Source: Actimicrobium sp047621345
Lineage (GTDB): Bacteria; Pseudomonadota; Gammaproteobacteria; Burkholderiales; Burkholderiaceae_D
Assembly (NCBI GenBank): GCA_047621345.1
Contig: JBLHLW010000013.1
Span: 11,202-75,201, forward strand
Direction: 5' to 3'
DNA length: 64,000 nt
A model generated the notes under the pieces. It had not been told where the DNA came from. It searched no databases and was given only the letters and a program-made list of their open reading frames with translations. How positions within the stretch are numbered: the stretch's first letter is position 1; each line of letters starts with the position of its first letter. Positions 9,835 through 18,723 of the stretch are shown here, piece by piece. The translations under genes were made by a program, and so were the position numbers.

Positions 9835-9939
9835 CGGCGTTGCTGGCACACAAAGTGTGCTGACCGATCGCCTTCACCAGATGTGATTTTCCGTCCCCAC
9901 CGGGCCTTCAATTAGCACCGGAGCGTGCCCAGTAACGAG
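9835..9939 (-). pseudogene. IstB-like (IS21 helper) ATPase fragment, frameshifted
   Basis: Reading the minus strand from 9939 gives LVTGHAPVLIEGPVGT. A one-base loss then shifts the frame, which continues GKSHLVKAIGQH. Together these rebuild a Walker A motif GPVGTGKSHL as found in IstB-type transposition ATPases and DnaA-like AAA+ proteins. No start codon, Walker B segment or partner transposase is present, so it is a relic. IstB is the likeliest source but other AAA+ ATPases are possible. Confidence 0.45.
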
Positions 9940-10005
9940 CACACGGTGCTCGGATCGGCGATCAAGGCATGGCTTACTGGATGGTTAAAAAAATAATCGA
10001 AGAAC

Positions 10006-10155
10006 CACATGCCAACGGCGCATCACTTGCTGCAATCTGGCGTCGACTTCACTGTCATTGCATGATGGCTGGAGCATGAGAGCCCGGTCACAACCCCTAT
10101 GTAAATGCAGGCGGATCTGACGATGAAGCAGCTAGCCGCTGCGGTCAGCGTGTGA
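10006..10155 (+). pseudogene. Tyrosine recombinase C-terminal remnant
   Basis: The frame starting at 10006 reads HMPTAHHLLQSGVDFTVIA, a stop (10060), WLEHESPVTT, a second stop (10102), and then ADLTMK. This matches the conserved end of phage or transposon tyrosine integrases (HTTAMHLLQ.GVD..VIALWLGHE...TT..Y..ADL..K). Two in-frame stops and a local shift near the catalytic tyrosine show it is dead. The recognisable start of the domain is missing. Confidence 0.6.
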
Positions 10156-10439
10156 ATTGACCACCCCGGCTACGCCGTCGCGGAGGATGGGGTGGGTTTA
10201 ATAACGTACTTACTTTTGAACCATGCCCGCTTTTGATTTCAGGTCACTACAGCTAACCAATTGGCCTCAGCACGCTGTGGCAGTTTGACTACCGGCATGA
10301 CTTAAATACCGCTTACTTTGCCTAGACAACCAGTAAGCAACGGAATTCGCTCTGCCTAGCTCTACAATCGATAAGTAGGCACGAACGCGCCTTTCATCCC
10401 GACTTTAGATCTCTTTCCCTCACCGATCAGGAGCCGCAC

Positions 10440-10736
10440 TTGAACTCAATTGACATCGACAACCTTCCTCTCTCCTCCAAAGCGAGCCTATGCTGGAGTT
10501 TTTTTTGGCGAGCAATTGTTACTTCCCTTGGGTCAGCCGTTTGTGGCGGATTGCTCGGTGGTATCGTGGGCTTTATTTTCGGCCTTGCTGGCACGCCAAA
10601 AGTGGCGGTGGCTGTTGGCGGCGTTTTGGGAATTGGCTGTGGCGCCTTCTTTCTCTATGTATTTATTCGCTGGCTCCTGTCTTCGCGTTTAGGACGCTAT
10701 AAGCTGCTGCTAGTCAACACCGATGACGCGATCTAA
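10440..10736 (+). CDS. Small two-helix inner-membrane protein
   Basis: The 98-residue protein starts at TTG 10440, favoured by AGGAG at 10429-10433. Two hydrophobic segments lie at about residues 22-50 (glycine-rich, with GGLLGGIVGFIFGLAG) and 56-78. A polar N-terminus (MNSIDIDNLPL) and a short polar C-terminus flank them. I do not recognise a characterised family. It stands alone, with unassigned sequence on both sides. Confidence 0.65.
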   Translation: MNSIDIDNLPLSSKASLCWSFFWRAIVTSLGSAVCGGLLGGIVGFIFGLAGTPKVAVAVGGVLGIGCGAFFLYVFIRWLLSSRLGRYKLLLVNTDDAI

Positions 10737-11375
10737 TCGTAAGTGGTGTGGTTCAAAAGCCTCCCCCCTGTTTTAGGTAATAAAAGCGAGTGAATTCCTT
10801 ACATCTGAACAATGAAATCTGAGCGTTTCGAAAGTTGCTGCTTGGAGTGGCAGGCCTCCGATTAATCAGGCTTGCGGTGGCTGCAGGGAACCGAAACCGA
10901 GCAGCGTAAGCCAGTGTGAATGGTTTTTGCCTGTCATCCGTCGAGCGGGAGGCGTAGCGTGAAATAATTGCGCTCTCTCGAGTTCAGATTTTCGACTTGA
11001 GCGCTGCTTCATAGCGTTTGTTCTCTGGCCAGTGCTACGGCGTAGAAGACGGCTTAGAGTTCCCCTCCTGCGATTTAGGCGCGCAGGCGGTTCCAGTCTT
11101 GCCAGTACGAGCGCGATGTGCTCGGCTTGCGGTGCAGCACGCAGACGGCGAAAACAACCGGGGTGGAACCGTGCCTGTGGCTGCGCCAAGTGATGCGGGG
11201 CTGCCGGTGGCCACGACGAACGATGAGGTGTAAGCGCTGTCGCCTTGGAATTTCTATGCCACGCCGTAGACCACTGTTGCTGAAGCTTTAATCGCCCGTA
11301 GTTTATGGAACGCTGACGATCGACCCAGGCTCCGGAGAAGTGACCCGTACCGTTGAGACGCACGGTCGTCATCCG
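10737..11375. other. 639-bp stretch without a supportable gene
   Basis: Open frames occur on both strands (for example minus-strand 10866-11372), but none has a convincing start, codon pattern or recognisable motif. The minus-strand frame overlaps the 3' end of the adjacent lipoprotein gene region only at its own start and reads as low-complexity proline/arginine sequence. It may be the relic of a lost gene. Confidence 0.4.
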
Positions 11376-12014
11376 TTAAAACGATGTCGCGACCAAATTG
11401 ATACGCCTCTGCAACAGAGCAACCTTCTCCGTATCGCCGACATCCTGCGCACTCCTGACCTGTACACCCAACCACGCCAGCAACGGCCGGCGCCATCCTT
11501 GAGCGGAAGCCGTTTCAGTCGCGCTAATCATGTCTGCCGGAGTCAACCGACCGCCTTGCAGCAACGCCCCCGCAGCGATCAAGCGTGCCAGCGGATCGTC
11601 GATCGTACTGACCGCCTTGGCCGGCGAACCCACCATCGCACGATGCTGTTTCGGCAGCAGGGCGACATCGATTTCTTGCCACTGCGCGGTCAGATACGCC
11701 GCGTAACTGCGTTCAACGTCACCGGCATCCGCCGCGAGCGGTTGATAGCCGGCACAGTGATCAAACTCAAGGCTGGCAACACGCACGGCACAACGTATCA
11801 GCTCGGCACGCGCAAGCAAGTCGGCACGGCCTGTGCTGCTGATTTCAAACCGGGCGCGCCCAAAGTCCGACTCAGCCGTTCGCGTGCTTCCTTTCAGATA
11901 AGTTGAGGTGAAACTGTCGAGTGCGCTGGTGGCATTGCCCTGCCAATCCGGTGCAAGAGGCTTGCTGGCACATCCGGCCAGAAGGAGAGATAGCGCTAAT
12001 GCATGTATTTTCAT
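11376..12014 (-). CDS. Lipoprotein of the MCE lipid-transport cluster
   Basis: The 212-residue protein starts MKIHALALSLLLAGC, a lipoprotein signal peptide with lipobox LAGC (cysteine 15). The remainder is soluble and helical, with no family I can name. Its start overlaps the stop of the MCE gene by four bases (ATGA), showing translational coupling. Lipoproteins in this position in MCE/Mla clusters are usually periplasmic or outer-membrane partners in phospholipid transport; that role is inferred from context. Confidence 0.75.
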   Translation of the reverse strand: MKIHALALSLLLAGCASKPLAPDWQGNATSALDSFTSTYLKGSTRTAESDFGRARFEISSTGRADLLARAELIRCAVRVASLEFDHCAGYQPLAADAGDVERSYAAYLTAQWQEIDVALLPKQHRAMVGSPAKAVSTIDDPLARLIAAGALLQGGRLTPADMISATETASAQGWRRPLLAWLGVQVRSAQDVGDTEKVALLQRRINLVATSF

Positions 12015-12943
12015 GGAAGTTTGATCTGGGTATCACGCGCGAATGGCCACTTGCGATTGATCTCGTCGACGAGACTCGTTACTTTTCGGAGACTCGCATC
12101 CACCTCGGCACGCAATGCACCGAGGTCATTGGTGGCAACGCGCGCATTGGCACCGACAGCTTGGGCCTCGGCAAGTACGGCATCGACTTTAGTGAGACTG
12201 GTACGGGCGTCTGTGAGCACCGCATTGAGTTGGACGACGGTCGCTTGAACGTCTTGCATCACACCCTGCTTGCCAAACACGCGCTGATCGGTTTTAGCTA
12301 GAAGCGTGTTGACGTTATCGAGTGTGGCGATCAGTTTTTTGGCATTCTCATCATCGCCCAAAGCGCCACCCAGCAAGCCATATTTACCGGACAACTTTGC
12401 TGTCGCATCTTGCACGTTGGCTAAAGTGGTATTAAGTGGCGAATCACTGGCCGTCATGCTGCCGAGGTTATCGAGGAGACTACGTGCCGCAGCAACCAAG
12501 CGAGGAATTTCTGCCGCAGTGTCACCACGAAGCACCGACCGCTCGGCACCCGGCGGTAACGGCGGATCAGAAAATATTCCGGTGAACGCCCGGATTTTGG
12601 TATCACCCACCATGCCACGTTCCATCGTGAAGATGCTGGAAGTCCGTAACCAGTGCGCGTCCTTTTGCGGCACATCGAGCAGGATTCGGGCCTTGCCATC
12701 TGGCGACAATTCGATGCGCTGAACCCTTCCGATCGGAAACCCTGAAAAGGTCAGGTCCATTCCGACCAAGACGCCTTCCGAGTCGTCCGAGACGAGCACA
12801 AGACGCTGGGTACTTTCAAATACGCCGCGCGCATACATGACGTACACCAGAAAGCTGATGATGAGAGTCGTCATCACGACCAGCAAGACGACCGCCTTGA
12901 ACTCAACGTGGGCGACGGCGGTGGTTTCAGGTTGGTTTTCCAT
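12011..12943 (-). CDS. MCE/MlaD-family lipid-binding protein
   Basis: The protein has 310 residues. A single membrane helix near residues 17-38 (FKAVVLLVVMTTLIISFLVY) anchors it in the inner membrane. The MCE domain follows at about residues 48-125, with GVLVGMDLTFSGFPIGRVQ and MVGDTKIRAFTG. The remainder is helical, including a DAR/KVDAVLAEAQ coiled-coil-like stretch. MCE proteins form rings that carry phospholipids between membranes. The gene lies 18 bp after the permease and overlaps the lipoprotein gene. It is longer than E. coli MlaD (~183 aa), resembling the extended single-MCE proteins of betaproteobacteria. Confidence 0.88.
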   Translation of the reverse strand: MENQPETTAVAHVEFKAVVLLVVMTTLIISFLVYVMYARGVFESTQRLVLVSDDSEGVLVGMDLTFSGFPIGRVQRIELSPDGKARILLDVPQKDAHWLRTSSIFTMERGMVGDTKIRAFTGIFSDPPLPPGAERSVLRGDTAAEIPRLVAAARSLLDNLGSMTASDSPLNTTLANVQDATAKLSGKYGLLGGALGDDENAKKLIATLDNVNTLLAKTDQRVFGKQGVMQDVQATVVQLNAVLTDARTSLTKVDAVLAEAQAVGANARVATNDLGALRAEVDASLRKVTSLVDEINRKWPFARDTQIKLP

Positions 12944-12961
12944 GGGCTCCGTAGGGTTTGA

Positions 12962-13780
12962 TCAGATGTATTTGAAGGCCAATGACCCTGCTTCGATCAG
13001 CAACAGGACGGTCAATAAGCGAATCGCGCCAGGCTGGACTGTGGATGTCACTACACGCTGCTTGCGCGATTCCTCGAGCAACGCCGCCATCGGTATCACC
13101 GCAACCGCCATCCCGAAGAGCAGCGTTTTCAGCGCAAACCCGATCGTCACGATGGGATCAAAAACGCGCCCTACGGTCCGGGTGTAGTCGACTAGTCCCC
13201 ATGGCAACAAGCCATACACATTGACGTAGGCCAGCACCAGCACGATGACGCTACTCATCATGGCCAGACTGACGACGGCAAACGCGCTGGCAACCACTTG
13301 CGGGACGACCTCGCTACGCAAACGTTTGGCGTCGACGCGTGACAGGTTATCCGGGTCAAAATGACTTGCAGGCGCCGCACTGGCGTTGAATGCCAGTCCC
13401 GCGCGCAGTGCGACAAACATCGCCGCTGAAAGAGGGATCAATTCCAGTACTAAAACGCGTACCACCATTTCAAGCGCGTACTGAGATAACCCGTAACTGA
13501 TCGCCGTCACCACGACAATGCGGATGATCACTTGGCAAACCAGGGCGCTGAGCATGGTGAACCACAGCAGCACCTGCCAAGTACTCGTGTAAATATATCT
13601 GGAGGTGGCTGCCCTGTTTGCCCGGTAATAGGTAGACGGCGAAAAAGCCATGACCAGCGCAATCGCGCCGAGGTGAAACATGGCCCACCAGCTCAGCACC
13701 GTTCGCAACAGGGCTTGGGCCCACGTCTCGGACTGCATGGTCAGAAATGAATGTATTCGCATGACCGCATCATAGCGCAC
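12962..13780 (-). CDS. MlaE-family ABC permease
   Basis: This 272-residue protein has about five hydrophobic segments (around residues 28-48, 70-95, 103-125, 165-190 and 208-255) and the position and size of an MlaE/YrbE lipid permease paired with an MCE protein. The usual conserved EQ-loop region is poorly recognisable, so it is a divergent member. First gene of a three-gene operon (permease, MCE protein, lipoprotein). No MlaF-type ATPase gene is adjacent on either side, which is unusual because the permease needs one. Confidence 0.75.
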   Translation of the reverse strand: MRYDAVMRIHSFLTMQSETWAQALLRTVLSWWAMFHLGAIALVMAFSPSTYYRANRAATSRYIYTSTWQVLLWFTMLSALVCQVIIRIVVVTAISYGLSQYALEMVVRVLVLELIPLSAAMFVALRAGLAFNASAAPASHFDPDNLSRVDAKRLRSEVVPQVVASAFAVVSLAMMSSVIVLVLAYVNVYGLLPWGLVDYTRTVGRVFDPIVTIGFALKTLLFGMAVAVIPMAALLEESRKQRVVTSTVQPGAIRLLTVLLLIEAGSLAFKYI

Positions 13781-13888
13781 CGAATGGATACAAAAAATGA
13801 CAGAAAGTTATCACGCACGCCAGTGATGCAACGGCAACCGGCGGGCTTGCCGATCATGCGGATGAAATCCGCAACGGGCACCGCGCAC

Positions 13889-15091
13889 TTACCAGCTCGA
13901 CTCCCTTTCCGGTGTCGATGAAATCTGGTGTATCGAGAGATCGGCCCCCTGAAATTCCTGTTCGGGATCAAGCCGCAGCCCCATCGTCATTTTGAGAATG
14001 CCGTAGATCAGAAAGCCACCCACGAGCGCAATGGACACGCCCAGCAGGGTTCCGATCAGTTGTGCGGTGAATGACACGCCCCCGACACCACCCAGCCCTT
14101 TCATACCGAAAATGCCCGCAGCCAACCCTCCCCATGTGCCACACAATCCATGTAATGGCCAGACACCCAGCACGTCATCAATTTTCCATTTGTTTTGCGT
14201 CAGGGTGAACATCCAGACAAAAATGCCGCCGGCGATGCCTCCGGTTACGAGCGCGCCCAGCGGATGCATCAGATCGGAGCCGGCGCAAATGGCAACCAGT
14301 CCCGCCAACGGTCCGTTATACACAAAGCCGGGATCGTTCTTGCCAAGTACCAGCGCCACCAACGTGCCTCCCACCATCGCCATCAGCGAATTAACGGCCA
14401 CCAGACCATTCATCTTGTCTAGGGATTGGGCACTCATGACATTGAAGCCAAACCAGCCAACGGTCAAAATCCATGCTCCCAGAGCCAAGAAAGGTATCGA
14501 GGAAGGCGGATGGGCAGCGATCGCCCCCTCTTTTGTATAACGACCACGTCTGGCACCCAGCAGCAAGACTGCTGGCAACGCAACCCAGCCACCAACTGCA
14601 TGCACGACGACCGATCCAGCGAAGTCATGAAACTCCGCCGAGAAAGCCAGCTTCAGCCAGGCTTGAATACCAAAGCGCTGGTTCCAGACGATACCTTCAA
14701 AAAAGGGATAAACAAAACCGACCAGTAACGATGTAGCGATCAACTGGGGATAAAATTTGGCACGCTCGGCGATACCGCCAGAAACAATCGCGGGGATTGC
14801 CGCCGCAAAGGTCAGCAGAAAAAAGAATTTGACCAGGTCATAACCATTTTTGCCCGCCAGAACATCCGCGGAAGAGAAAAAACTAACGCCGTACGCGATG
14901 CTGTAACCAATAAAAAAATAAGCGATCGTTGAGATCGAAAAATCGACCAATATCTTGACTAGCGCGTTGACCTGGTTTTTCTTTCGCACGGTACCAAGCT
15001 CCAGAAATGCAAAGCCAGCATGCATCGCCAAGATCATGATTGCGCCCAACAAGACAAAAAGTGCATCCGCACCGCTCTTGTATCCGTCCAT
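13889..15091 (-). CDS. amtB: Ammonium transporter
   Basis: The 400-residue protein has about 11 membrane helices. The start at 15091 (MDGYKSGADALFVLLG) is chosen for the GGGGGT ribosome site 6-8 bp upstream; a longer frame to 15151 lacks one. The pore histidines appear in VVVHAVGGW and PLHGLCGTWGG, and ELGTVRKKN near the start is typical of the Amt family. There is no cleavable signal peptide as in E. coli AmtB. A sigma-54-type promoter lies ~50 bp upstream, suggesting nitrogen-limitation control. No glnK is adjacent. Confidence 0.93.
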   Translation of the reverse strand: MDGYKSGADALFVLLGAIMILAMHAGFAFLELGTVRKKNQVNALVKILVDFSISTIAYFFIGYSIAYGVSFFSSADVLAGKNGYDLVKFFFLLTFAAAIPAIVSGGIAERAKFYPQLIATSLLVGFVYPFFEGIVWNQRFGIQAWLKLAFSAEFHDFAGSVVVHAVGGWVALPAVLLLGARRGRYTKEGAIAAHPPSSIPFLALGAWILTVGWFGFNVMSAQSLDKMNGLVAVNSLMAMVGGTLVALVLGKNDPGFVYNGPLAGLVAICAGSDLMHPLGALVTGGIAGGIFVWMFTLTQNKWKIDDVLGVWPLHGLCGTWGGLAAGIFGMKGLGGVGGVSFTAQLIGTLLGVSIALVGGFLIYGILKMTMGLRLDPEQEFQGADLSIHQISSTPERESSW

Positions 15092-15139
15092 ATGATTACC
15101 CCCAAAAAGATGCAATTTTTTAAAAATTTGATCTTGATA

Positions 15140-15155
15140 AGCAATAATCATTCCA
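15140..15155 (-). promoter_or_regulatory. Sigma-54 (RpoN) promoter of amtB
   Basis: The minus strand reads TGGAATGATTATTGCT, with the invariant GG and GC dinucleotides separated by exactly 10 bases and a perfect TTGC -12 element. The transcription start would be near 15129, giving a leader of about 38 bases before the ATG. Sigma-54 plus NtrC is the standard control of amtB genes. A GGTGC-N6-GCACC inverted repeat at 15254-15269 could be an activator site, but its arms are reversed relative to the usual NtrC consensus. Confidence 0.7.
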
Positions 15156-15471
15156 ATTTGGTGCGAAATCGCAAGTCATTGATTTTATTAATAAGTACCG
15201 AATTGAACAGCCTATCCGCCAGAACCTTCCCGCAAAATGCGCGCTCAAGTGGTGCGCATCTGCACCGTATGAGGAAATCTCAAGGTGCCAACTATCCTGC
15301 TCAGACTATTTCAGGCGCTGATATAGCTGTGTCGCCTTCCCTTATCTATTTGTCGGTGGCAGGCGACGACTGTGCTGTCACAGAGGCGAGCAAGCGCGCC
15401 CTGCCGAGCTAAAAAAAATGCGCGGCAAAGCCGCGCAACACGTTGCATCAACCGTACACTACGACGCTGTA
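15156..15471. other. Intergenic region upstream of amtB and downstream of fliE
   Basis: This AT-rich stretch holds the upstream control region of amtB and the terminator of fliE (15411-15437). No gene can be supported in it. Confidence 0.5.
15411..15437 (-). terminator. Intrinsic terminator of fliE
   Basis: Perfect 8-bp stem TGCGCGGC/GCCGCGCA (15419-15426 and 15430-15437) with a three-base loop, followed on the minus strand by eight T residues (15411-15418). It lies about 35 bp after the fliE stop. Confidence 0.85.
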
Positions 15472-15816
15472 TCAGATTTGCATGTTCATGATGTCCTGAT
15501 AGGCAGAAACCAGTTTGTTACGCACCTGAATCGTGGCCTGAAAACCGATATTCGCTTTTTGCGATGCAACCATCACATCAGACAAACTGACCTTGTCATC
15601 GCCGAGTGCAAATTTTGAACCAAGGTCAGCAGCCGTTTTCTGGGAAGTATTTACCGCATCCAATTGTGCTTTCAGGGCATCAGCAAATCCCGGTTTTGCT
15701 ATCACCGTTGGATCTGCCGCGACAGCCGACACACCGCCCTGAGGACGCGTCGCCGCGGCCTTGAGTTGGCTGATCATCGCTTCGATTCGGCCGGAATCGA
15801 TCATTGAAGTTTTCAT
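15472..15816 (-). CDS. fliE: Flagellar hook-basal body protein FliE
   Basis: The 114-residue protein starts MKTSMIDSGRIEAMISQLK; an upstream extension to 15939 in the same frame lacks a ribosome site and family similarity. The C-terminal signature VSLSDVMVASQKANIGFQ followed by VRNKLVSAYQDIMNMQI is diagnostic of FliE. FliE joins the MS ring to the rod and is exported early by the flagellar type III system. It is divergent from fliF and transcribed alone, ending at a strong terminator. Confidence 0.95.
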   Translation of the reverse strand: MKTSMIDSGRIEAMISQLKAAATRPQGGVSAVAADPTVIAKPGFADALKAQLDAVNTSQKTAADLGSKFALGDDKVSLSDVMVASQKANIGFQATIQVRNKLVSAYQDIMNMQI

Positions 15817-16061
15817 GGATAGCTCATTCCTGTCATCGCAAAACCGCCTGTACCGATCAAGTCTGGTAGGCAACGCGGTTTTTTCACATTCATACAGTAA
15901 CATCCGAAATACTGTGCAGCGGGACGAGAACCCAAGCAAATCCTCTTCTGTTCCCTAGATTGAATACGGGCGACTAAACGACAATCGAGGTTAAAGTAAA
16001 ATTGCATCTAGGAAATTATGAAGTCCGCAATCACTAAACGCACCACCCCGGGAGTCTCATC

Positions 16062-17735
16062 ATGGCTGTAGCCGCTGACGGCAGCGTCATACCGAATCCG
16101 CTGGTTAGTTTTGGCGAGTCTCAGGGCGGACGCAACTTATTGCTGATGCTGGGGGCGGCTATCGTGCTCGCCGTTATGGCCGGTGTCTTGATGTGGAGCC
16201 AGCAACCCGAGTATCGGGTTCTGTTCTCCAACTTCTCGGACCGCGATGGCGGCGCCATCGTCACCCAGCTTCAGCAAATGAATGTTCCCTACAAATTCGC
16301 TGAAGGTGGCGGCGCTATCCTGGTGCCAGCCGACCAGGTCCATGATGCGCGTTTGCGCATTGCCGCGATGGGCTTGCCCAAAGGTGGCAATGTGGGTTTT
16401 GAGTTGATGGAAAACCAAAAACTCGGGGTATCCCAATTTCTCGAACAGGTCAATTTTCAACGCGCACTAGAAGGTGAACTAGCCCGTTCGATTCAATCGA
16501 TAGGTGTCGTTGAATCAGCTCGCGTGCATCTGGCGATGCCAAAGGCGTCCGTATTCGTACGCGATCAGCAAAAACCGACCGCCTCGGTGGTGCTGAACTT
16601 GCATCCGGGTCGCCCTCTGAGCGAACAGCAAGTGAGTGCAATCGTTCATCTGGTCGCCAGCAGTGTGCCCGAACTCCCTCCGGGCAATATCAGCGTCATT
16701 GACCAAAACGGTAGCCTGTTATCGGACACCAGCAAAGCCGCCAAAGCCAATGGCCTTGACCCTACCCAGCTCAAATATGTGCAGGAAATCCAGCAGAATA
16801 TTGTGCGTCGGATTGAGTCCATCATCACCCCGATCGTCGGGCCAAACAACGTCCGCGCGGAAGCCACTGCCGACATCGACTTTTCTACCAGTGAGCAGGC
16901 CGCCGAAACCTACAAGCCGAACAGCCCGCCCAACCAATCCACCATGCGCAGTCAGCAAAGCAGCGAATCACAGGGCAGCAGTACAGCAACAGGAGGAGTG
17001 CCGGGCGCATTGTCCAACCAACCGGCAGCCAACGCCACAGCGCCGATTAATCCGCCTGCCCCCGTAGCGGGAGCGCCAGGGGCAACCGCAACGGCCGCTA
17101 CCCCGTCGCAAAAAGATATGACAGTCAATTACGAAGTCGACAAAACGGTTCGCTATGTTCAGCAACCAATGGGCGGCGTGAAGCGCGTGTCAGTTGCGGT
17201 GGTCGTCAATTACAAGCAAGTCGTCGACAAGACTGGTAAGGTCACGGCAACCCCACTGACTGAAGCTGAACGGATGCAAATTACCGACCTGGCGAAAGAA
17301 GCAATGGGATTTAACAAGGATCGTGGCGATACGCTCAACGTCGTTAACACGGCCTTCGCTGGCGTACCGAAAGAAATTTTTCCAGAAGTACCCATTTGGA
17401 AAAAGCCAGAAATGATCCAGCTAGCGAAAGAACTGGGCAAATATTTGGTCGGTGGCATCGTGTTGCTGTACCTGTTCTTTGGCGTGCTGCGGCCAATGCT
17501 GAAAAAAATCAATGCGCCACCCTCGAAGATCAATACGGTAGTCGATGACGAGCCCGACGAGCCTGAAACGCCGGAGATGCGAGCAGCACACGAGGCAGAG
17601 CACATGGTCGAAGTTCAGGCTGAAACTGCCACCTTGAGTTATCAGCAAAATCTGGACTTGGCAAAGCAGTTGGCCAAGGACGATCCAAAAGTTGTCGCCA
17701 ACATTGTCAAGAACTGGGTGAGCGGAAATGAGTGA
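16062..17735 (+). CDS. fliF: Flagellar MS-ring protein FliF
   Basis: The 557-residue length is normal. A first membrane helix lies at about residues 28-47 and a second near 448-468 (GGIVLLYLFFGVLRPM), separated by the periplasmic ring domains with EYRVLFSNFSDRDGG and the RVHLAMPKASVF motif. An Ala/Pro/Asn-rich low-complexity insert occupies about residues 285-345. The C-terminal cytoplasmic tail would bind FliG. Forms the MS ring that houses the export gate. First gene of the fliFGHIJK run; its end overlaps fliG by 8 bp. Confidence 0.97.
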   Translation: MAVAADGSVIPNPLVSFGESQGGRNLLLMLGAAIVLAVMAGVLMWSQQPEYRVLFSNFSDRDGGAIVTQLQQMNVPYKFAEGGGAILVPADQVHDARLRIAAMGLPKGGNVGFELMENQKLGVSQFLEQVNFQRALEGELARSIQSIGVVESARVHLAMPKASVFVRDQQKPTASVVLNLHPGRPLSEQQVSAIVHLVASSVPELPPGNISVIDQNGSLLSDTSKAAKANGLDPTQLKYVQEIQQNIVRRIESIITPIVGPNNVRAEATADIDFSTSEQAAETYKPNSPPNQSTMRSQQSSESQGSSTATGGVPGALSNQPAANATAPINPPAPVAGAPGATATAATPSQKDMTVNYEVDKTVRYVQQPMGGVKRVSVAVVVNYKQVVDKTGKVTATPLTEAERMQITDLAKEAMGFNKDRGDTLNVVNTAFAGVPKEIFPEVPIWKKPEMIQLAKELGKYLVGGIVLLYLFFGVLRPMLKKINAPPSKINTVVDDEPDEPETPEMRAAHEAEHMVEVQAETATLSYQQNLDLAKQLAKDDPKVVANIVKNWVSGNE

Positions 17736-18723
17736 CGATGGTGTGCATAAAGGTGCCGTGCTGATGCTCGCCCTGGGTGAGGACGAAGCCGCCGAAGTCA
17801 TGAAATTTCTCAGTCCGCGTGAGGTGCAAAAACTCGGTGCGGCGATGTCGACCATGAAGGCCATCAGTCACGACGAGCTGGACGCGGTACTGAAAAGCTT
17901 TCGTGTAGAGACCGAGTCGAGTTCTGCGCTGGGGCTCGATTCCGACGAATACATTCGTACCGTGCTGACCAAAGCACTCGGCGACGACAAGGCATCTTCG
18001 TTGCTCAACCGTATTCTGGGAGCACGCGACGCCAGCGGCATTGAGGGTCTCAAGTGGATGGATTCGCAGTCGGTCGCCGAGCTGATCCGTAACGAGCACC
18101 CACAAATTATCGCAACGATTCTGGTTCACCTCGAGCGCTATCACGCCTGCGAAGTACTGGACCACTTTACCGAACGCTTACGCAATGATGTGGTGCTCCG
18201 TATTGCCACGCTTGATGGCGTTCAGCCCGCCGCCTTGCGCGAGTTGAACGAAGTACTGACCAAGCTATTGACCGGCAACGAGAGCTTGAAGAAAAAGCCG
18301 ATGGGCGGTATCCGTGCCGCAGCAGAAATCCTCAACTTCCTGTCCGGCGAAAACGAACAATCCGTCATCGCCAACCTGAAGAACTACGACAGTGACATGG
18401 CGCAAAAAATCATGGACGAAATGTTCGTCTTCGACAACATCATGGACATTGATGACCGAGGCATTCAAGTCATTCTGCGCGAAGTCCAGTCCGAGTCACT
18501 CATCGTTGCCCTCAAGGGCGCAAATGTCGACTTGCGAGAAAAGATATTCAAGAACATGTCCAGTCGCGCCGCCGAAATGATGCGTGAGGACCTCGAATCG
18601 AAAGGTCCTGTCCGACTTTCCGAAGTAGAAGCCCAGCAGAAAGAAATCCTGCAAGTGGTACGCCGCTTGTCCGACGAAGGCCAAATCCAGCTAGGCGCAA
18701 AAGGAGATGATGCGTATGTCTGA
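17728..18723 (+). CDS. fliG: Flagellar motor switch protein FliG
   Basis: The 331-residue protein matches FliG in length. It contains LALGEDEAAEVMKFLSPREV near the N-terminus, the EHPQIIATIL armadillo segment in the middle, and a C-terminal domain with MFVFDNIMDIDDRGIQ and LKGANVDLREKIFKNMSSRA. These carry the charged residues that meet the stator. FliG sits on the MS ring as part of the C-ring. Its start overlaps fliF by 8 bases and its end overlaps fliH by 8 bases. Confidence 0.97.
   Translation: MSDDGVHKGAVLMLALGEDEAAEVMKFLSPREVQKLGAAMSTMKAISHDELDAVLKSFRVETESSSALGLDSDEYIRTVLTKALGDDKASSLLNRILGARDASGIEGLKWMDSQSVAELIRNEHPQIIATILVHLERYHACEVLDHFTERLRNDVVLRIATLDGVQPAALRELNEVLTKLLTGNESLKKKPMGGIRAAAEILNFLSGENEQSVIANLKNYDSDMAQKIMDEMFVFDNIMDIDDRGIQVILREVQSESLIVALKGANVDLREKIFKNMSSRAAEMMREDLESKGPVRLSEVEAQQKEILQVVRRLSDEGQIQLGAKGDDAYV

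Larger units (their letters stand above)
9736..10439. other. 704-bp gene-free stretch with mobile-element debris
   Basis: No intact gene is seen. It contains a frameshifted Walker-A ATPase fragment on the minus strand near 9835-9939 and a tyrosine-recombinase fragment on the plus strand at 10006-10155 (listed separately). The rest shows nothing I can support apart from the leader of the small membrane-protein gene starting at 10440. Confidence 0.6.

Noticed and set aside
10866..11372. 168-residue minus-strand open frame
   Set aside because: Low-complexity Pro/Arg/His sequence with no recognisable motif; no better support than frames on the other strand.
12306..12722. 138-residue plus-strand open frame inside the MCE gene
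   Set aside because: Antisense to a clear MCE-family coding sequence.
15254..15269. NtrC activator site upstream of amtB
   Set aside because: GGTGC-N6-GCACC is an inverted repeat but with arms in the opposite order to the usual NtrC site, so it is not listed as a feature.
15976..16016. Possible sigma-28 promoter before fliF (TAAAGTAA-N11-GGAAATTA)
   Set aside because: The -35 part is fair but the -10 part matches poorly, and fliF is normally an early gene not under FliA.
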